Origin: an uncultured Clostridia bacterium
GTDB taxonomy: Bacteria; Bacillota; Clostridia; Oscillospirales; Acutalibacteraceae
Length of the DNA: 51,304 nt
Assembly: GCA_937896885.1 (NCBI GenBank)
Contig: CALBNX010000019.1
Span: forward strand, 1-51,304
Direction of reading: 5' to 3'
The notes under the pieces are model-generated. The model was not told the origin of the DNA and searched no databases. It worked only from the letters and a program-made list of their open reading frames with translations. The position numbers and the translations under genes were made by a program. Shown here in pieces: positions 24,189 through 33,267 of the stretch; position 1 is the stretch's first letter; each line of letters opens with the position of its first letter.

Positions 24189-25154
24189 TTACTGGTTATC
24201 TACACATATTTTATATGCAATCTCTTGTAATTGCTCGAGCGTTTCAATAGTGCCTAATTCCTGACGATATTTAGCCGCACCACGAAGACCTTTTGTGTAC
24301 CACCCTGCGTGTTTTCTTGCCTCTCGCATTCCAACATAATCTCCTTTATATTCACAGAGAGTTTCAATATGTTTAATCATAACTCTCATTCTCTCGGTAA
24401 CAGGTGGTTCTGGGATTACTCTGCCGTGTTCTAAATATGCATTAATTTGAGAGAACACCCAAGGACGACCCAATGCACCACGACCAATCATAATAAGGTC
24501 ACAATTTGTTTCTTCAAGCATAATTGCAGCCGATTGCTCGTCGATTATATCCCCGTTACCGATTACGGGAATTGAAACGCTCTTTTTGACTTCTGCAATA
24601 ATATTTCTATCAACGGGTGGTGAATACATCTGCTGTCTTGTTCTACCATGAATGGTTATGGCACTTGCCCCTGCGTTTTCTGCTCTTTGTGCCATCTCGA
24701 CTGCATTTATAGAGTTTTCGTCCCAACCCATACGAATTTTCACAGTTACAGGCACTGGTGAAGCGCCCACAACTGCTTTTACAATTTCTTCTGCAAGTTG
24801 TGGATTTTTAGAAAGTGATGCACCACCGCCGTTACCTGCAATTTTAGGTGCAGGGCATCCCATATTTATATCAATGATTTCAGGATTAAACTGCATAACC
24901 TGTTCAACGCTCTGTGCCATAACAAGTGGGTCCGAGCCAAAAATTTGAATAGCGGCAGGGCGCTCTTTTTCTGAAAGAAATGCTAAATCCTTTGACTTTC
25001 TGTCACCCAATGACACACCTTTTGAGCTTATCATTTCGCTGACCACATAACTTGCACCATAGTCAACACAGAGTTCACGGAATGCACGGTCTGCAACCCC
25101 CGCCATTGGTGCTAATACAGTTTTACCTTTAATTTCAACATTACCGATTTTCAT
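24189..25154 (-). CDS. dusB: tRNA-dihydrouridine synthase
   Basis: 321 aa from the ATG at 25154 (GAGGT 6 nt upstream). FMN-dependent reduction of uridines in the tRNA D-loop. Motifs are VLAPMAGVADRAFRELC, INMGCPAPKIAGNGGGASL (catalytic Cys), VTVKIRMGWDE, ITIHGRTRQQMYS, PVIGNGDI and MIGRGALGRPWVF, followed by the helical C-terminal domain with REARKHAGWYTKGLRGAAKYR. It fits the DusB subgroup common in Firmicutes. Confidence 0.95.
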   Translation of the reverse strand: MKIGNVEIKGKTVLAPMAGVADRAFRELCVDYGASYVVSEMISSKGVSLGDRKSKDLAFLSEKERPAAIQIFGSDPLVMAQSVEQVMQFNPEIIDINMGCPAPKIAGNGGGASLSKNPQLAEEIVKAVVGASPVPVTVKIRMGWDENSINAVEMAQRAENAGASAITIHGRTRQQMYSPPVDRNIIAEVKKSVSIPVIGNGDIIDEQSAAIMLEETNCDLIMIGRGALGRPWVFSQINAYLEHGRVIPEPPVTERMRVMIKHIETLCEYKGDYVGMREARKHAGWYTKGLRGAAKYRQELGTIETLEQLQEIAYKICVDNQ

Positions 25155-25294
25155 AATATACCTCATTCGGATTGATATTGGTATTGTAGCATAATTTTAA
25201 TTAAATGTCGATATGCAAACCTATTGCTTGTCATAATACCAAATGCTCTCTCATAGATATAATTGAAATGCAAAGACGATAAAGGAGAGATTAT

Positions 25295-26824
25295 ATGGAT
25301 TTCAATGTGCATAAAGACCAGATTTCAGTCTGTGAAACCAATCTTCAAGGCAATGCAGAATATTCTGTTGACTGCGACATCACCTTACCCGAATATCTGC
25401 CCGATATTGTGAGAATTCTCAGATGCACCTGCACACCGGGGGTAACTTCTCACCAAATCAATGGTGACAGAATTTCTGCCGAGTGCACTTGCCTTATAAG
25501 AGTGCTTTTTATCTGTGAGCAGGGCAAAGTGAGATGTTTTGAGCAGACACTCAATTTTTCAAAGCAACTTGAACTTAAAACTACTGATGTTAGTTGTATC
25601 TATGTCGGTGCAAAAACAGATTATGTGAATTACAGAGTGTCAGGACAACGCCGTTTTGAAGTGCACGGTGCTGTGACAGTTTTTGCAAAAGCGAATTGCA
25701 AAAAGCCTTGTGAATTTATCGCATCTGCCGAAGGTGATGGCATAACAATACGCCAAGAAAAGACAGAAATTTGCAACCTTATCTGTGTTTGCGAAAAATC
25801 TTTTTCAGTTTCAGAGACACTTGACCCATCTGGAATTACAGAGCCAATCGGTGCAATCATTTCATCTTGTGCCACACCAATTATCAATGAAATCAAGGTT
25901 ATTTCAAATAAAATCTTTTTGAAAGCCGACCTTAACATAAAGACTGTGCTCACCTTACAAGACAGTTGCGATATTGAAATTTTTGAAAGTATAGTCGCAA
26001 TAAATCAGATTATCGAAGCACCAGAAATCACAGATGATTGCATGCTTGACGCTACACTTTCACTTGTGAATTTGGACATTCGCAACCGATTTGATTCTGC
26101 AGGCAATAAAAATCTTTTAGACGCTTCTGCCGTGTTGGATTTATCAGTTTGTGGTTACAAAACCCGAAGTGTTTCTGCAGTTAAAGATGCTTATTCAACC
26201 AAGTATGAGTGCGACATCAAAAAAGCCATAGTTTATGTACCCACTTTGGAAGAAAAAATTGACGACACGTTTCTTTGTCGTGGAGTTTGTGACCTTGGCA
26301 CATCAGGAGTTTCAAAAGTGCACAGTTTCATCTGCAATGACATAGCTTCAAAATTTGTTATCGGTGACAGTGTTGTGAATATCAATGGTGAGATTATCGC
26401 TGACATCATTTATGACGATGCCAATGGCGACACCCTTTTTGCACAAAGACAAATCCCATTTGAATATTCAAAGCCTTTGCAATGTGACAAAGATGTGATT
26501 TCTTGTCAACCAGTCTGTGCTGTATCTGCTTCAAGCTTTATGATTAGTGACAGTAACAAACTTGATGCACGAGTTGAAATAAACGTTCACGGATTTGTGT
26601 TCGGTGAAACTGAAAAAAGTATTGCAACTGAAATTATAGTTGATAAAACAAAGTGTAAAAAAGTCAAAACTGCGTCTTTAACAATCTATTTTGCCGAAGC
26701 GAACGAGAGCCTTTGGAATATTGCAGAAAAATATAACACAACAGTTGACGCGATTATCCGTGAAAACAATATTTCTGACGGAATTATCGAGAAAAAATGC
26801 AAACTGTTGATACCAAGAATGTAA
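25295..26824 (+). CDS. sipL: SipL-like spore coat morphogenesis protein (SPOCS/DUF3794 and LysM)
   Basis: 509 aa. An N-terminal region (ETNLQGNAEYSVDCDITLPEYLPDIVRILRC) and two or three SPOCS-type (DUF3794) domains are followed by a C-terminal LysM (about 460-508: ESLWNIAEKYNTTVDAIIRENNI). This is the architecture of C. difficile SipL, which binds SpoIVA and is needed for coat assembly around the forespore; spoIVA is the next gene. AAAGGAG precedes the ATG. CATA (25232-25235) and CATAGATA (25252-25259) are loosely like a mother-cell SigE promoter, but this is weak. Confidence 0.9.
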   Translation: MDFNVHKDQISVCETNLQGNAEYSVDCDITLPEYLPDIVRILRCTCTPGVTSHQINGDRISAECTCLIRVLFICEQGKVRCFEQTLNFSKQLELKTTDVSCIYVGAKTDYVNYRVSGQRRFEVHGAVTVFAKANCKKPCEFIASAEGDGITIRQEKTEICNLICVCEKSFSVSETLDPSGITEPIGAIISSCATPIINEIKVISNKIFLKADLNIKTVLTLQDSCDIEIFESIVAINQIIEAPEITDDCMLDATLSLVNLDIRNRFDSAGNKNLLDASAVLDLSVCGYKTRSVSAVKDAYSTKYECDIKKAIVYVPTLEEKIDDTFLCRGVCDLGTSGVSKVHSFICNDIASKFVIGDSVVNINGEIIADIIYDDANGDTLFAQRQIPFEYSKPLQCDKDVISCQPVCAVSASSFMISDSNKLDARVEINVHGFVFGETEKSIATEIIVDKTKCKKVKTASLTIYFAEANESLWNIAEKYNTTVDAIIRENNISDGIIEKKCKLLIPRM

Positions 26825-26836
26825 GGGGTGAACAAA

Positions 26837-28315
26837 ATGAGTAACACAAGTATTTATAATGATATTGCCGTGCGTACGGGTGGGGATATTTATATTGGTG
26901 TGGTTGGCCCTGTGAGAACGGGAAAATCCACATTTATCAAGAAATTTATGGACTGTGTTGTGCTTCCGAACATGGAAAATGACGCTATGAGAGAAAGAGC
27001 AAATGACGAGTTGCCCCAATCTTCTGCAGGGCGCACCATTATGACAACCGAGCCGAAATTTATTCCTGAAAACGCGGTTAAAATCACTTTGCCTGACAAC
27101 GCAAGTTTTAATGTGCGAATGATTGACTGTGTTGGATACATTGTTCCAAGCTCGTTGGGATATATCGAGGGTGACCAACCCCGAATGGTGCGCACACCTT
27201 GGTATGAAAATGAAATTCCGTTTAATATGGCAGCCGAAATCGGCACAAAAAAGGTTATTACCGAGCACTCAACAATCGGTTTAGTAGTTACAACTGACGG
27301 AAGTATTAGTGATATCCCTCGTGACGAATATGAAGAAGCTGAAGAACGAGTTATCAACGAGTTAAAAGAACTCAACAAGCCTTTTGTAGTTTTGCTCAAC
27401 TGTATGTATCCCAATGGCGAAAGTGCACAATCTCTTTGCAACGAATTATCGGCGAAGTATCGTGTTCCCGTTATGGCTGTGAACTGTCTTGAACTTCGCG
27501 AACAAGAAATCAAAGAAATCATCACTCAAATTCTTTTTGAATTTCCCGTCAAAGAAATCGGCGTTGATTTACCTTTATGGTTGGTATCTTTGCCACAGGA
27601 CCATTGGCTAAAAACAGAAACATATAAATATGTTTTAGATTCTATTGAAAACATTGAATTTGTCCGTGACATCAGCATTATGACCGAAAGTCTTTGTGAA
27701 TGCGAACACATTGCAGGTGCAAAAATCAAGAATATGGATTTGAGTATCGGTAGCGCGTGGCTTTCAGTCCAGATGAACAACGGATTATTCTATAAAATTC
27801 TTGAAGAAGAAACGGGACTTTCAATCGACAGCGAACAAAGTCTGTTGTCTTGTCTTAAAGAATTGTCAGGCATCAAAAATGAATATGCACGAATAAAAAC
27901 AGCTCTTGATGAAGTTGAAACAACGGGTTATGGTATTGTTATGCCAACGCTTTCAGAATTAAGCCTTGAAGAACCTGAAATTGTGAAACAAGGTGGACGC
28001 TATGGAGTAAGGCTTTCGGCATCTGCACCGTCAATTCATCTTCTCAAAGCAAATATTCAAACAGAAGTTGCCCCAATTGTAGGTAGCGAGAGTCAGTCAG
28101 AAGAGCTTGTGAAATATTTACTTGAAGGCTTTGAAGAAGACCCCAATAAAATCTGGGAATCAAATATTTTTGGCAAATCTCTCAACGAACTTGTCAATGA
28201 AGGTCTTCGCAACAAGCTTTATCATATGCCAACAGACGCACGAATGAAATTCCAAGAAACACTCGAACGGGTTATCAACGAAGGTTGTAATGGTCTTTTG
28301 TGTATAATTCTATAA
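26837..28315 (+). CDS. spoIVA: Spore coat/cortex morphogenetic ATPase SpoIVA
   Basis: 492 aa from the ATG at 26837 (AAGGGG 8 nt upstream), the same length as B. subtilis SpoIVA. N-terminal P-loop domain with Walker A GPVRTGKST (24-32), the VRMIDCVGY switch region and TKKVITEHSTIGLVVTTDGSI; the middle and the C-terminal polymerising/membrane-targeting region follow. It hydrolyses ATP to polymerise on the mother-cell face of the forespore membrane as the coat basement layer. It follows sipL by 12 nt, so the two partners should be coexpressed. Confidence 0.96.
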   Translation: MSNTSIYNDIAVRTGGDIYIGVVGPVRTGKSTFIKKFMDCVVLPNMENDAMRERANDELPQSSAGRTIMTTEPKFIPENAVKITLPDNASFNVRMIDCVGYIVPSSLGYIEGDQPRMVRTPWYENEIPFNMAAEIGTKKVITEHSTIGLVVTTDGSISDIPRDEYEEAEERVINELKELNKPFVVLLNCMYPNGESAQSLCNELSAKYRVPVMAVNCLELREQEIKEIITQILFEFPVKEIGVDLPLWLVSLPQDHWLKTETYKYVLDSIENIEFVRDISIMTESLCECEHIAGAKIKNMDLSIGSAWLSVQMNNGLFYKILEEETGLSIDSEQSLLSCLKELSGIKNEYARIKTALDEVETTGYGIVMPTLSELSLEEPEIVKQGGRYGVRLSASAPSIHLLKANIQTEVAPIVGSESQSEELVKYLLEGFEEDPNKIWESNIFGKSLNELVNEGLRNKLYHMPTDARMKFQETLERVINEGCNGLLCIIL

Positions 28316-28335
28316 ATACAGAATGCAGAATTCAG

Positions 28336-28358
28336 AATGCAGAATTCTGCATTTTTTG
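28336..28358 (+). terminator. Terminator after spoIVA
   Basis: Perfect palindrome AATGCAGAATTCTGCATT (28336-28353) followed by TTTT. A second GAATGCAGAATTC copy just upstream (28321-28333) could form an alternative stem. Confidence 0.7.
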
Positions 28359-28426
28359 TTGCAATAACCACCTTTTATTGCTATACTTAACCCATAGGGA
28401 AATTTTAATTCTTGGGGGATTAAATT

Positions 28427-30517
28427 ATGGCAATTCATATGCTAAAAGACAATATTTTCGTGCTTGAAACAAAAAACACTCACTATGTTTTGGGTGTGGA
28501 CAAATATGGCTATAACCGTCATATTCATTGGGGTAAAAAATGTAATATAAACGAATATGAAGCAAAGGATATATGGGACGAAAACTCAAATCACACTCGT
28601 CTTGATATGGCTCGTCAGGAATATACAGTTTTTGGTGGAACAATGTATCGCGAAAGCGATTTAAAAGTGCAATTTCCTGACAAATGTCGTGAAATTGAGC
28701 TTGAGTTTGTTGATGCTAAAGCAGAAGAAAACACTCTCACATTCACTTTAAAAGATAAGTTTTATCCTTTAGAAATTGCGCTTAAATACAAAGTTCAAGA
28801 TAATGACGATATTATCACTCGCTGGGCAGAAATTAAGAACACTGGTGATGACACAATTATCATTGACAGAGTTTTCTCTGCTGAACTCACTCTTCCATCA
28901 CAATATCCATATACATTCAAAAACACAAATGGCTCTTGGGGTGGCGAATATGTTGAAACCGAGTCCACACTTGAGGGTGGCGCACTTGTATTTGACAGCA
29001 AACGTGGTACAAGCGGACACAACCAGTCCCCATATTTCATAGCATATCAAAATGCTGACGAAAACCAAGGCGATGTTTATTTCGGCTCACTTGCATATAG
29101 TGGTAACTTCAAAGTTCTTTGCACACGCGACCTTTTCTATACAACTCGTGTATCATTAGGTCTTAATGACCACGATTTTAAATATGAATTAAACGCAAAC
29201 CAGACTTTCACAACGCCTTTTGTTTTCTGTGGTTATTCTTCACAGGGTTTTGGCGAAATGAGCCGACAGATGAACAGATTTGCAATTAATCATGTATTGC
29301 CCAAACAGTTTAATGACAAAGTTTTACCCGTACTTTATAACTCTTGGGAAGCAACTGAGTTTGATGTTAACACAAAAGACCAGACTAAACTTGCAAAACT
29401 TGCTGCTGCAATGGGTGTTGAACTCTTTGTTATGGATGACGGTTGGTTTGGCGCTCGAAATCACGACAGAGCAGGTCTTGGTGACTGGGTTGTTAATAAG
29501 AAAAAGTTCCCTAAGGGAATTGATGAGCTTATTAAAAATGTCAATAAACTTGGTATGGATTTCGGTCTTTGGTTTGAGCCTGAAATGGTGAATCCTGATT
29601 CTGATTTGTTCCGTGCGCATCCTGATTGGGCTTATCATTATGATACACGCACAGCGCACACTCTTCGCCATCAGTTAGTTCTCAACATGACAAGAGAAGA
29701 TGTTCAAGAATACATTTTCGATTGTATGGATAAAATGCTCACCGAACACAATATCAAGTATATCAAGTGGGATATGAACCGTCCGCTTTCTGAAACAGGT
29801 GCGGAGAATTTAGATTGCCCACAAGAATTGTGGTACAGACATACCCAAGCAGTTTATGACATCGTTGACCGTCTTAAAGAAAAACACCCTGATGTTGCGA
29901 TTGAAAGTTGCTCATCAGGTGGTGGACGCACAGATTATGGCGCACTTTTACACTTCGACCAAGTTTGGACAAGTGATAACACAAGTGCCGTTGACAGAAT
30001 GATGATGCAAAAATGGTTTACATATCTTCGTCCAACAAAGGTTATGCGTGCTTGGGTGACAGATGTTAACTGGTATAACCCACCAATGAGTCTTGATTTC
30101 AGATTCCACGTTGCTATGCAAGGTTCTCTCGGTGTTGGTGGAAATCTCACAAAATATAGTCTTACTGACTTAGCAATTGCTCGAAAGATGGTAAGTCTTT
30201 ATAAAGAAATCCGTCACATTGTGCAGTTTGGTGACCTTTACAGAGTGCTTGACCCTGACCGTGACGAAATACTCTTTAATCTCTATGTGACAGAAGATAA
30301 AAACGAAGCAGTAGGCTTCTTATCATCACTTGTTACTCGATTTATGCAAAAAGAAATCCCATTAAGATTTATGGGACTTGATGATGAAAAAATCTATAAA
30401 CTTAAAATTGGCAAAGAAAAATATGAAAAGAGTGGCGCATACCTTAAAAATGTTGGTATTCCAGTAACCGTTCGCGGAATGGGATATAACCAGATTATTA
30501 AGATTAAGGCAAAATAA
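28427..30517 (+). CDS. Alpha-galactosidase, glycoside hydrolase family 36
   Basis: 696 aa, no signal peptide. N-terminal beta-supersandwich (about 1-290), then a TIM barrel containing LFVMDDGWFGARNHD, DFGLWFEPEMVNPDSDL, the nucleophile Asp449 in YIKWDMNR and the acid/base Asp517 in WTSDNTSAVDR. C-terminal beta domain. It removes alpha-1,6-galactose from raffinose-family oligosaccharides or galactomannan fragments. GGGGGAT lies before the ATG. Monocistronic; it could act with the downstream glycogen genes only in a general metabolic sense. Confidence 0.94.
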   Translation: MAIHMLKDNIFVLETKNTHYVLGVDKYGYNRHIHWGKKCNINEYEAKDIWDENSNHTRLDMARQEYTVFGGTMYRESDLKVQFPDKCREIELEFVDAKAEENTLTFTLKDKFYPLEIALKYKVQDNDDIITRWAEIKNTGDDTIIIDRVFSAELTLPSQYPYTFKNTNGSWGGEYVETESTLEGGALVFDSKRGTSGHNQSPYFIAYQNADENQGDVYFGSLAYSGNFKVLCTRDLFYTTRVSLGLNDHDFKYELNANQTFTTPFVFCGYSSQGFGEMSRQMNRFAINHVLPKQFNDKVLPVLYNSWEATEFDVNTKDQTKLAKLAAAMGVELFVMDDGWFGARNHDRAGLGDWVVNKKKFPKGIDELIKNVNKLGMDFGLWFEPEMVNPDSDLFRAHPDWAYHYDTRTAHTLRHQLVLNMTREDVQEYIFDCMDKMLTEHNIKYIKWDMNRPLSETGAENLDCPQELWYRHTQAVYDIVDRLKEKHPDVAIESCSSGGGRTDYGALLHFDQVWTSDNTSAVDRMMMQKWFTYLRPTKVMRAWVTDVNWYNPPMSLDFRFHVAMQGSLGVGGNLTKYSLTDLAIARKMVSLYKEIRHIVQFGDLYRVLDPDRDEILFNLYVTEDKNEAVGFLSSLVTRFMQKEIPLRFMGLDDEKIYKLKIGKEKYEKSGAYLKNVGIPVTVRGMGYNQIIKIKAK

Positions 30518-30520
30518 AAA

Positions 30521-30543
30521 AGTCGGGGCAACCCGACTTTTTT
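30521..30543 (+). terminator. Terminator after the GH36 gene
   Basis: AGTCGGG ... CCCGACT stem (30521-30538) with a six-base T run. The hairpin array starts directly after the T run. Confidence 0.88.
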
Positions 30544-30693
30544 GCTAAATTTGTCTTGCGACAAGCTAAATTGACTTCGTCAGCTAAATTTTGCGACAAG
30601 TCGCAAAGCTAAGGACTTGGTTTAGCGTGCGAAGCGCATTTAGCTATTGAGCGTTAGCGAAATAATTTAGCTACAACAAAGTTGTAATTTAAC
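30544..30693. repeat. Mini-hairpin array, complete inverted element without a gene
   Basis: Plus strand: three GCTAAAT-hairpin units (TTGTC-TTGC-GACAA; TGAC-TTC-GTCA; TTTGCGAC-AA-GTCGCAAA), a centre GCTAAGGACTTGGTTTAGC, then three units in inverted order, each ending in TTTAGC or TTTAAC (GTGC-GAA-GCGC; TATTGAGC...; TACAAC-AAA-GTTGTA). It has the same outward symmetry as 23651-24188, but without the four-helix-bundle gene. It lies exactly between two intrinsic terminators. Confidence 0.8.
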
Positions 30694-30722
30694 AAAAAAC
30701 TCTCCTTACGGAGAGTTTTTTA
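30694..30722 (-). terminator. Terminator after glgA
   Basis: ACTCTCC-TTAC-GGAGAGT stem (30699-30716) with A and T runs on both sides, so it can act in both directions; on the minus strand it ends the glg operon. Confidence 0.88.
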
Positions 30723-30723
30723 T

Positions 30724-32151
30724 TTATCCCTTAAGAATCTCTTTATAGAGTCTTATATATTCATTTGCTGATTTGCCCCAGCTATTGTCACATTCCATAG
30801 CGCGTTTAACGAGAATATTCCAACCATCTTTATTTGCATAACCGCCTATTGCTCTCTTGATTGTATAGAGCATATCGTGTGCGTTATAAGTTGAGAAGGT
30901 GAAGCCGTTGCCCTCGCCGTCGCCTGAGTCTTTAATACTGTCACGAAGGCCACCTGTTTCACGGATAATTGGAATTGTTCCGTAACGAAGTGAAATCATC
31001 TGTGAAAGTCCGCAAGGCTCACTCTTTGATGGCATGAGGAACAAGTCGCAACCTGCATAGATTTTCTTTGAAAGTGATGGAATAAACCCAAGTTTAAGTC
31101 CCATCTTTTCTGGGTATTTATCTGCCATTTCTTTGAAAAAGCTCTCATATTGATATTCGCCTGAGCCCAAAACTACAAACTGAACATCTTCTGTTGCGAG
31201 CAATTCTTCAAGAACTGCTTTAACAAGGTCAAGACCTTTGTGGCCAACAAGACGAGTAACCATACCAATCATTGGCACATCTTTACGCTGTGGAAGTCCA
31301 AAATATTCTTGTAATTTAGCCTTGTTAACTGGCTTATCTTTCTTGAATGTATCAACATTATATGTCTTTTCAATATCCTTGTCTGTTTCAGGGTTATAAA
31401 GAATTGTGTCGATACCGTTGAGAATACCTGAAAGTTTCCAAGAACGCTGATTAAGAATTGGGTCAAGACCGTGTGAATACCAAGGGTCAAGAATTTCGTT
31501 TGCGTAAGATGGAGAAACAGTTGTAACTCTGTCAGCACATTCAATGGCGCCTTTCATAAAGTTGCAGTCACCATCATATTCAACGAGAGATGCTGCACTT
31601 TCTGGAATACCAACAACTTCGTTCAATAATTCCATACCATAAGTGCCTTGATATTGAATATTGTGAATTGTGAAAACTGTCTTAATGTTTTCATAGCCCG
31701 GACGAGTTGCATAAAGTGTATTGTAATATACAGGTGTCAATGCTGACTGCCAGTCGTTACAATGGATAATGTCAGGTTTGAAATCAATGTGTGGAAGAAT
31801 TTCAAGAACTGCACGAGCAAAGAAAGCAAATCTCTCTGCATCGTCATAATAGCCATAAAGACCATCACGCTTGAAATAGTACTGATTATCAAGAAGATAA
31901 TAGATAACTCCGCCTGCTTTTGCTTCGAAGATTCCGCAATATTGTCTTCTCCAAGCAACAGGCACAGAAATGCTTGTAACGAATTTCATTGTATCTTTAA
32001 GTTCTTGACTGATTGTGTCATATAAAGGCATAACAACCCTTGCGCCGATGAGTCTTTTGCGAAGTGCTTGTGGCAAACTGCCCGCAACGTCGCCAAGGCC
32101 ACCACTTGCTTTAAAGGGAAGTGCCTCACTAGCAACATATAATACTTTCAT
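30724..32151 (-). CDS. glgA: Glycogen synthase (ADP-glucose type)
   Basis: 475 aa, GT5. N-terminal KASGGLGDVAGSLPQAL carries the ADP-glucose-binding Lys-x-Gly-Gly motif. Starch-synthase features are HCNDWQSALTPVY, TIHNIQYQGTYG, MIGMVTRLVGHKGLDLV and the C-terminal LMPSKSEPCGLSQMISLRYGTIPIIRETGGLRDSI. Extends alpha-1,4-glucan chains. Its start overlaps the last base of glgD (shared TAATG-type junction). Last gene of the glg operon. Confidence 0.96.
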   Translation of the reverse strand: MKVLYVASEALPFKASGGLGDVAGSLPQALRKRLIGARVVMPLYDTISQELKDTMKFVTSISVPVAWRRQYCGIFEAKAGGVIYYLLDNQYYFKRDGLYGYYDDAERFAFFARAVLEILPHIDFKPDIIHCNDWQSALTPVYYNTLYATRPGYENIKTVFTIHNIQYQGTYGMELLNEVVGIPESAASLVEYDGDCNFMKGAIECADRVTTVSPSYANEILDPWYSHGLDPILNQRSWKLSGILNGIDTILYNPETDKDIEKTYNVDTFKKDKPVNKAKLQEYFGLPQRKDVPMIGMVTRLVGHKGLDLVKAVLEELLATEDVQFVVLGSGEYQYESFFKEMADKYPEKMGLKLGFIPSLSKKIYAGCDLFLMPSKSEPCGLSQMISLRYGTIPIIRETGGLRDSIKDSGDGEGNGFTFSTYNAHDMLYTIKRAIGGYANKDGWNILVKRAMECDNSWGKSANEYIRLYKEILKG

Positions 32152-33266
32152 TAGATAACTATCTCCTTACCAATATAAACAGGATAATTCTCTGCGCCTG
32201 ATAAAGTCTTGTTTGGTGTAATTACAACGCTCTTATCTGCCACAACACAGTTAACTGTTGCATCTTGTGCAACGAATGTGCCCTGCATAAGAATTGAGTT
32301 TTTAACAACTGCACCTTTTTCAACTCTAACGCCACGGAAAAGAATTGAATTTTCAACTGTACCCTCAATAATGCAACCGTCTGCAACAAGAGAATTCTTA
32401 ACATCTGAACCGATGCCATAAATTGCAGGCATATTATCACGGACTTTTGTATAAATTGGACGCTCTGGATTGAAAAGGTCGTCACAATTTTCAACATTCA
32501 AAAGTTCCATATTTGCTTTATAGTAGCTCTGCATTGAATCGATTGTGAATGAATGACCCTTTGCTTCAAAACCATAGATATTGAGCTTTGCAACATTACG
32601 CTGAATCAAATCTGCTTCAAAATCAGTAAAGTTTAAGCTCACCGCATCGTTGAGAAGTCTTTCAAGAAGTGATTTCTTCATCAAAATCATATTGAGTGAA
32701 TAATTCACATTTTCGTCTGTTACAGGTGAAACTGAAATCTTCTTTGCTTTGTTATCAGCATCCATATCAAGCACAATAACATCTGTAAGGTTTGGCATTT
32801 TGCCATTCTTATAAACGATTGTGATATCAGCGTTTTTGTCGCTGTGATAATCCATCAATTCTTCAATATCAATATTGAGAACAGAGTTACAATCTGCAAA
32901 GAGCACATATTCTTCTGTTGAACGACTGATAAAGCCTTGAATACCTTTTAGCGCACCAAGTTTATCAGCATTACCATTTGCCTCATTAGTTGAGAATGGT
33001 GGCAAGATAAAAAGACCATCATTTTTACGGGATAAATCCCAAGGTTTACCTGTTCCTACATGGTCCATAAGTGACTGATAGTTAGCCTTTGTAACAACGC
33101 CGACTTTTTCAATGCCACCGTTAACCATATTTGAAAGAGCAAAGTCAATAAGACGATAACGAGATGCAAATGGAACAGAACCCATTGTACGAATTCCTGT
33201 AAGTTCACTGATGCATTCGTCATAAGCGTTTGAGAAAACGATACCTACGATATTCTTACCTGTCAT
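32151..33266 (-). CDS. glgD: Glucose-1-phosphate adenylyltransferase regulatory-type subunit GlgD
   Basis: 371 aa. Related to GlgC, but the N-terminal nucleotide loop is degenerate (VGIVFSNAYDECISELT in place of LAGGxGxRL), as in Firmicutes GlgD, which forms a heteromer with GlgC and raises its activity. The SVPFASRYRLIDFALSNMVNGGIEKVGVVTK segment and a C-terminal left-handed beta-helix (VENSILFRGVRVEKGAVVKNSILMQG) are clear. It lies 1 nt after glgC. Confidence 0.94.
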   Translation of the reverse strand: MTGKNIVGIVFSNAYDECISELTGIRTMGSVPFASRYRLIDFALSNMVNGGIEKVGVVTKANYQSLMDHVGTGKPWDLSRKNDGLFILPPFSTNEANGNADKLGALKGIQGFISRSTEEYVLFADCNSVLNIDIEELMDYHSDKNADITIVYKNGKMPNLTDVIVLDMDADNKAKKISVSPVTDENVNYSLNMILMKKSLLERLLNDAVSLNFTDFEADLIQRNVAKLNIYGFEAKGHSFTIDSMQSYYKANMELLNVENCDDLFNPERPIYTKVRDNMPAIYGIGSDVKNSLVADGCIIEGTVENSILFRGVRVEKGAVVKNSILMQGTFVAQDATVNCVVADKSVVITPNKTLSGAENYPVYIGKEIVI

Positions 33267-33267
33267 C

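Noticed and set aside
26678..27525. Long minus-strand ORFs (196 and 211 codons) across sipL and spoIVA
   Set aside because: They are antisense shadows of strongly supported sporulation genes and have no recognisable domains or ribosome binding sites.
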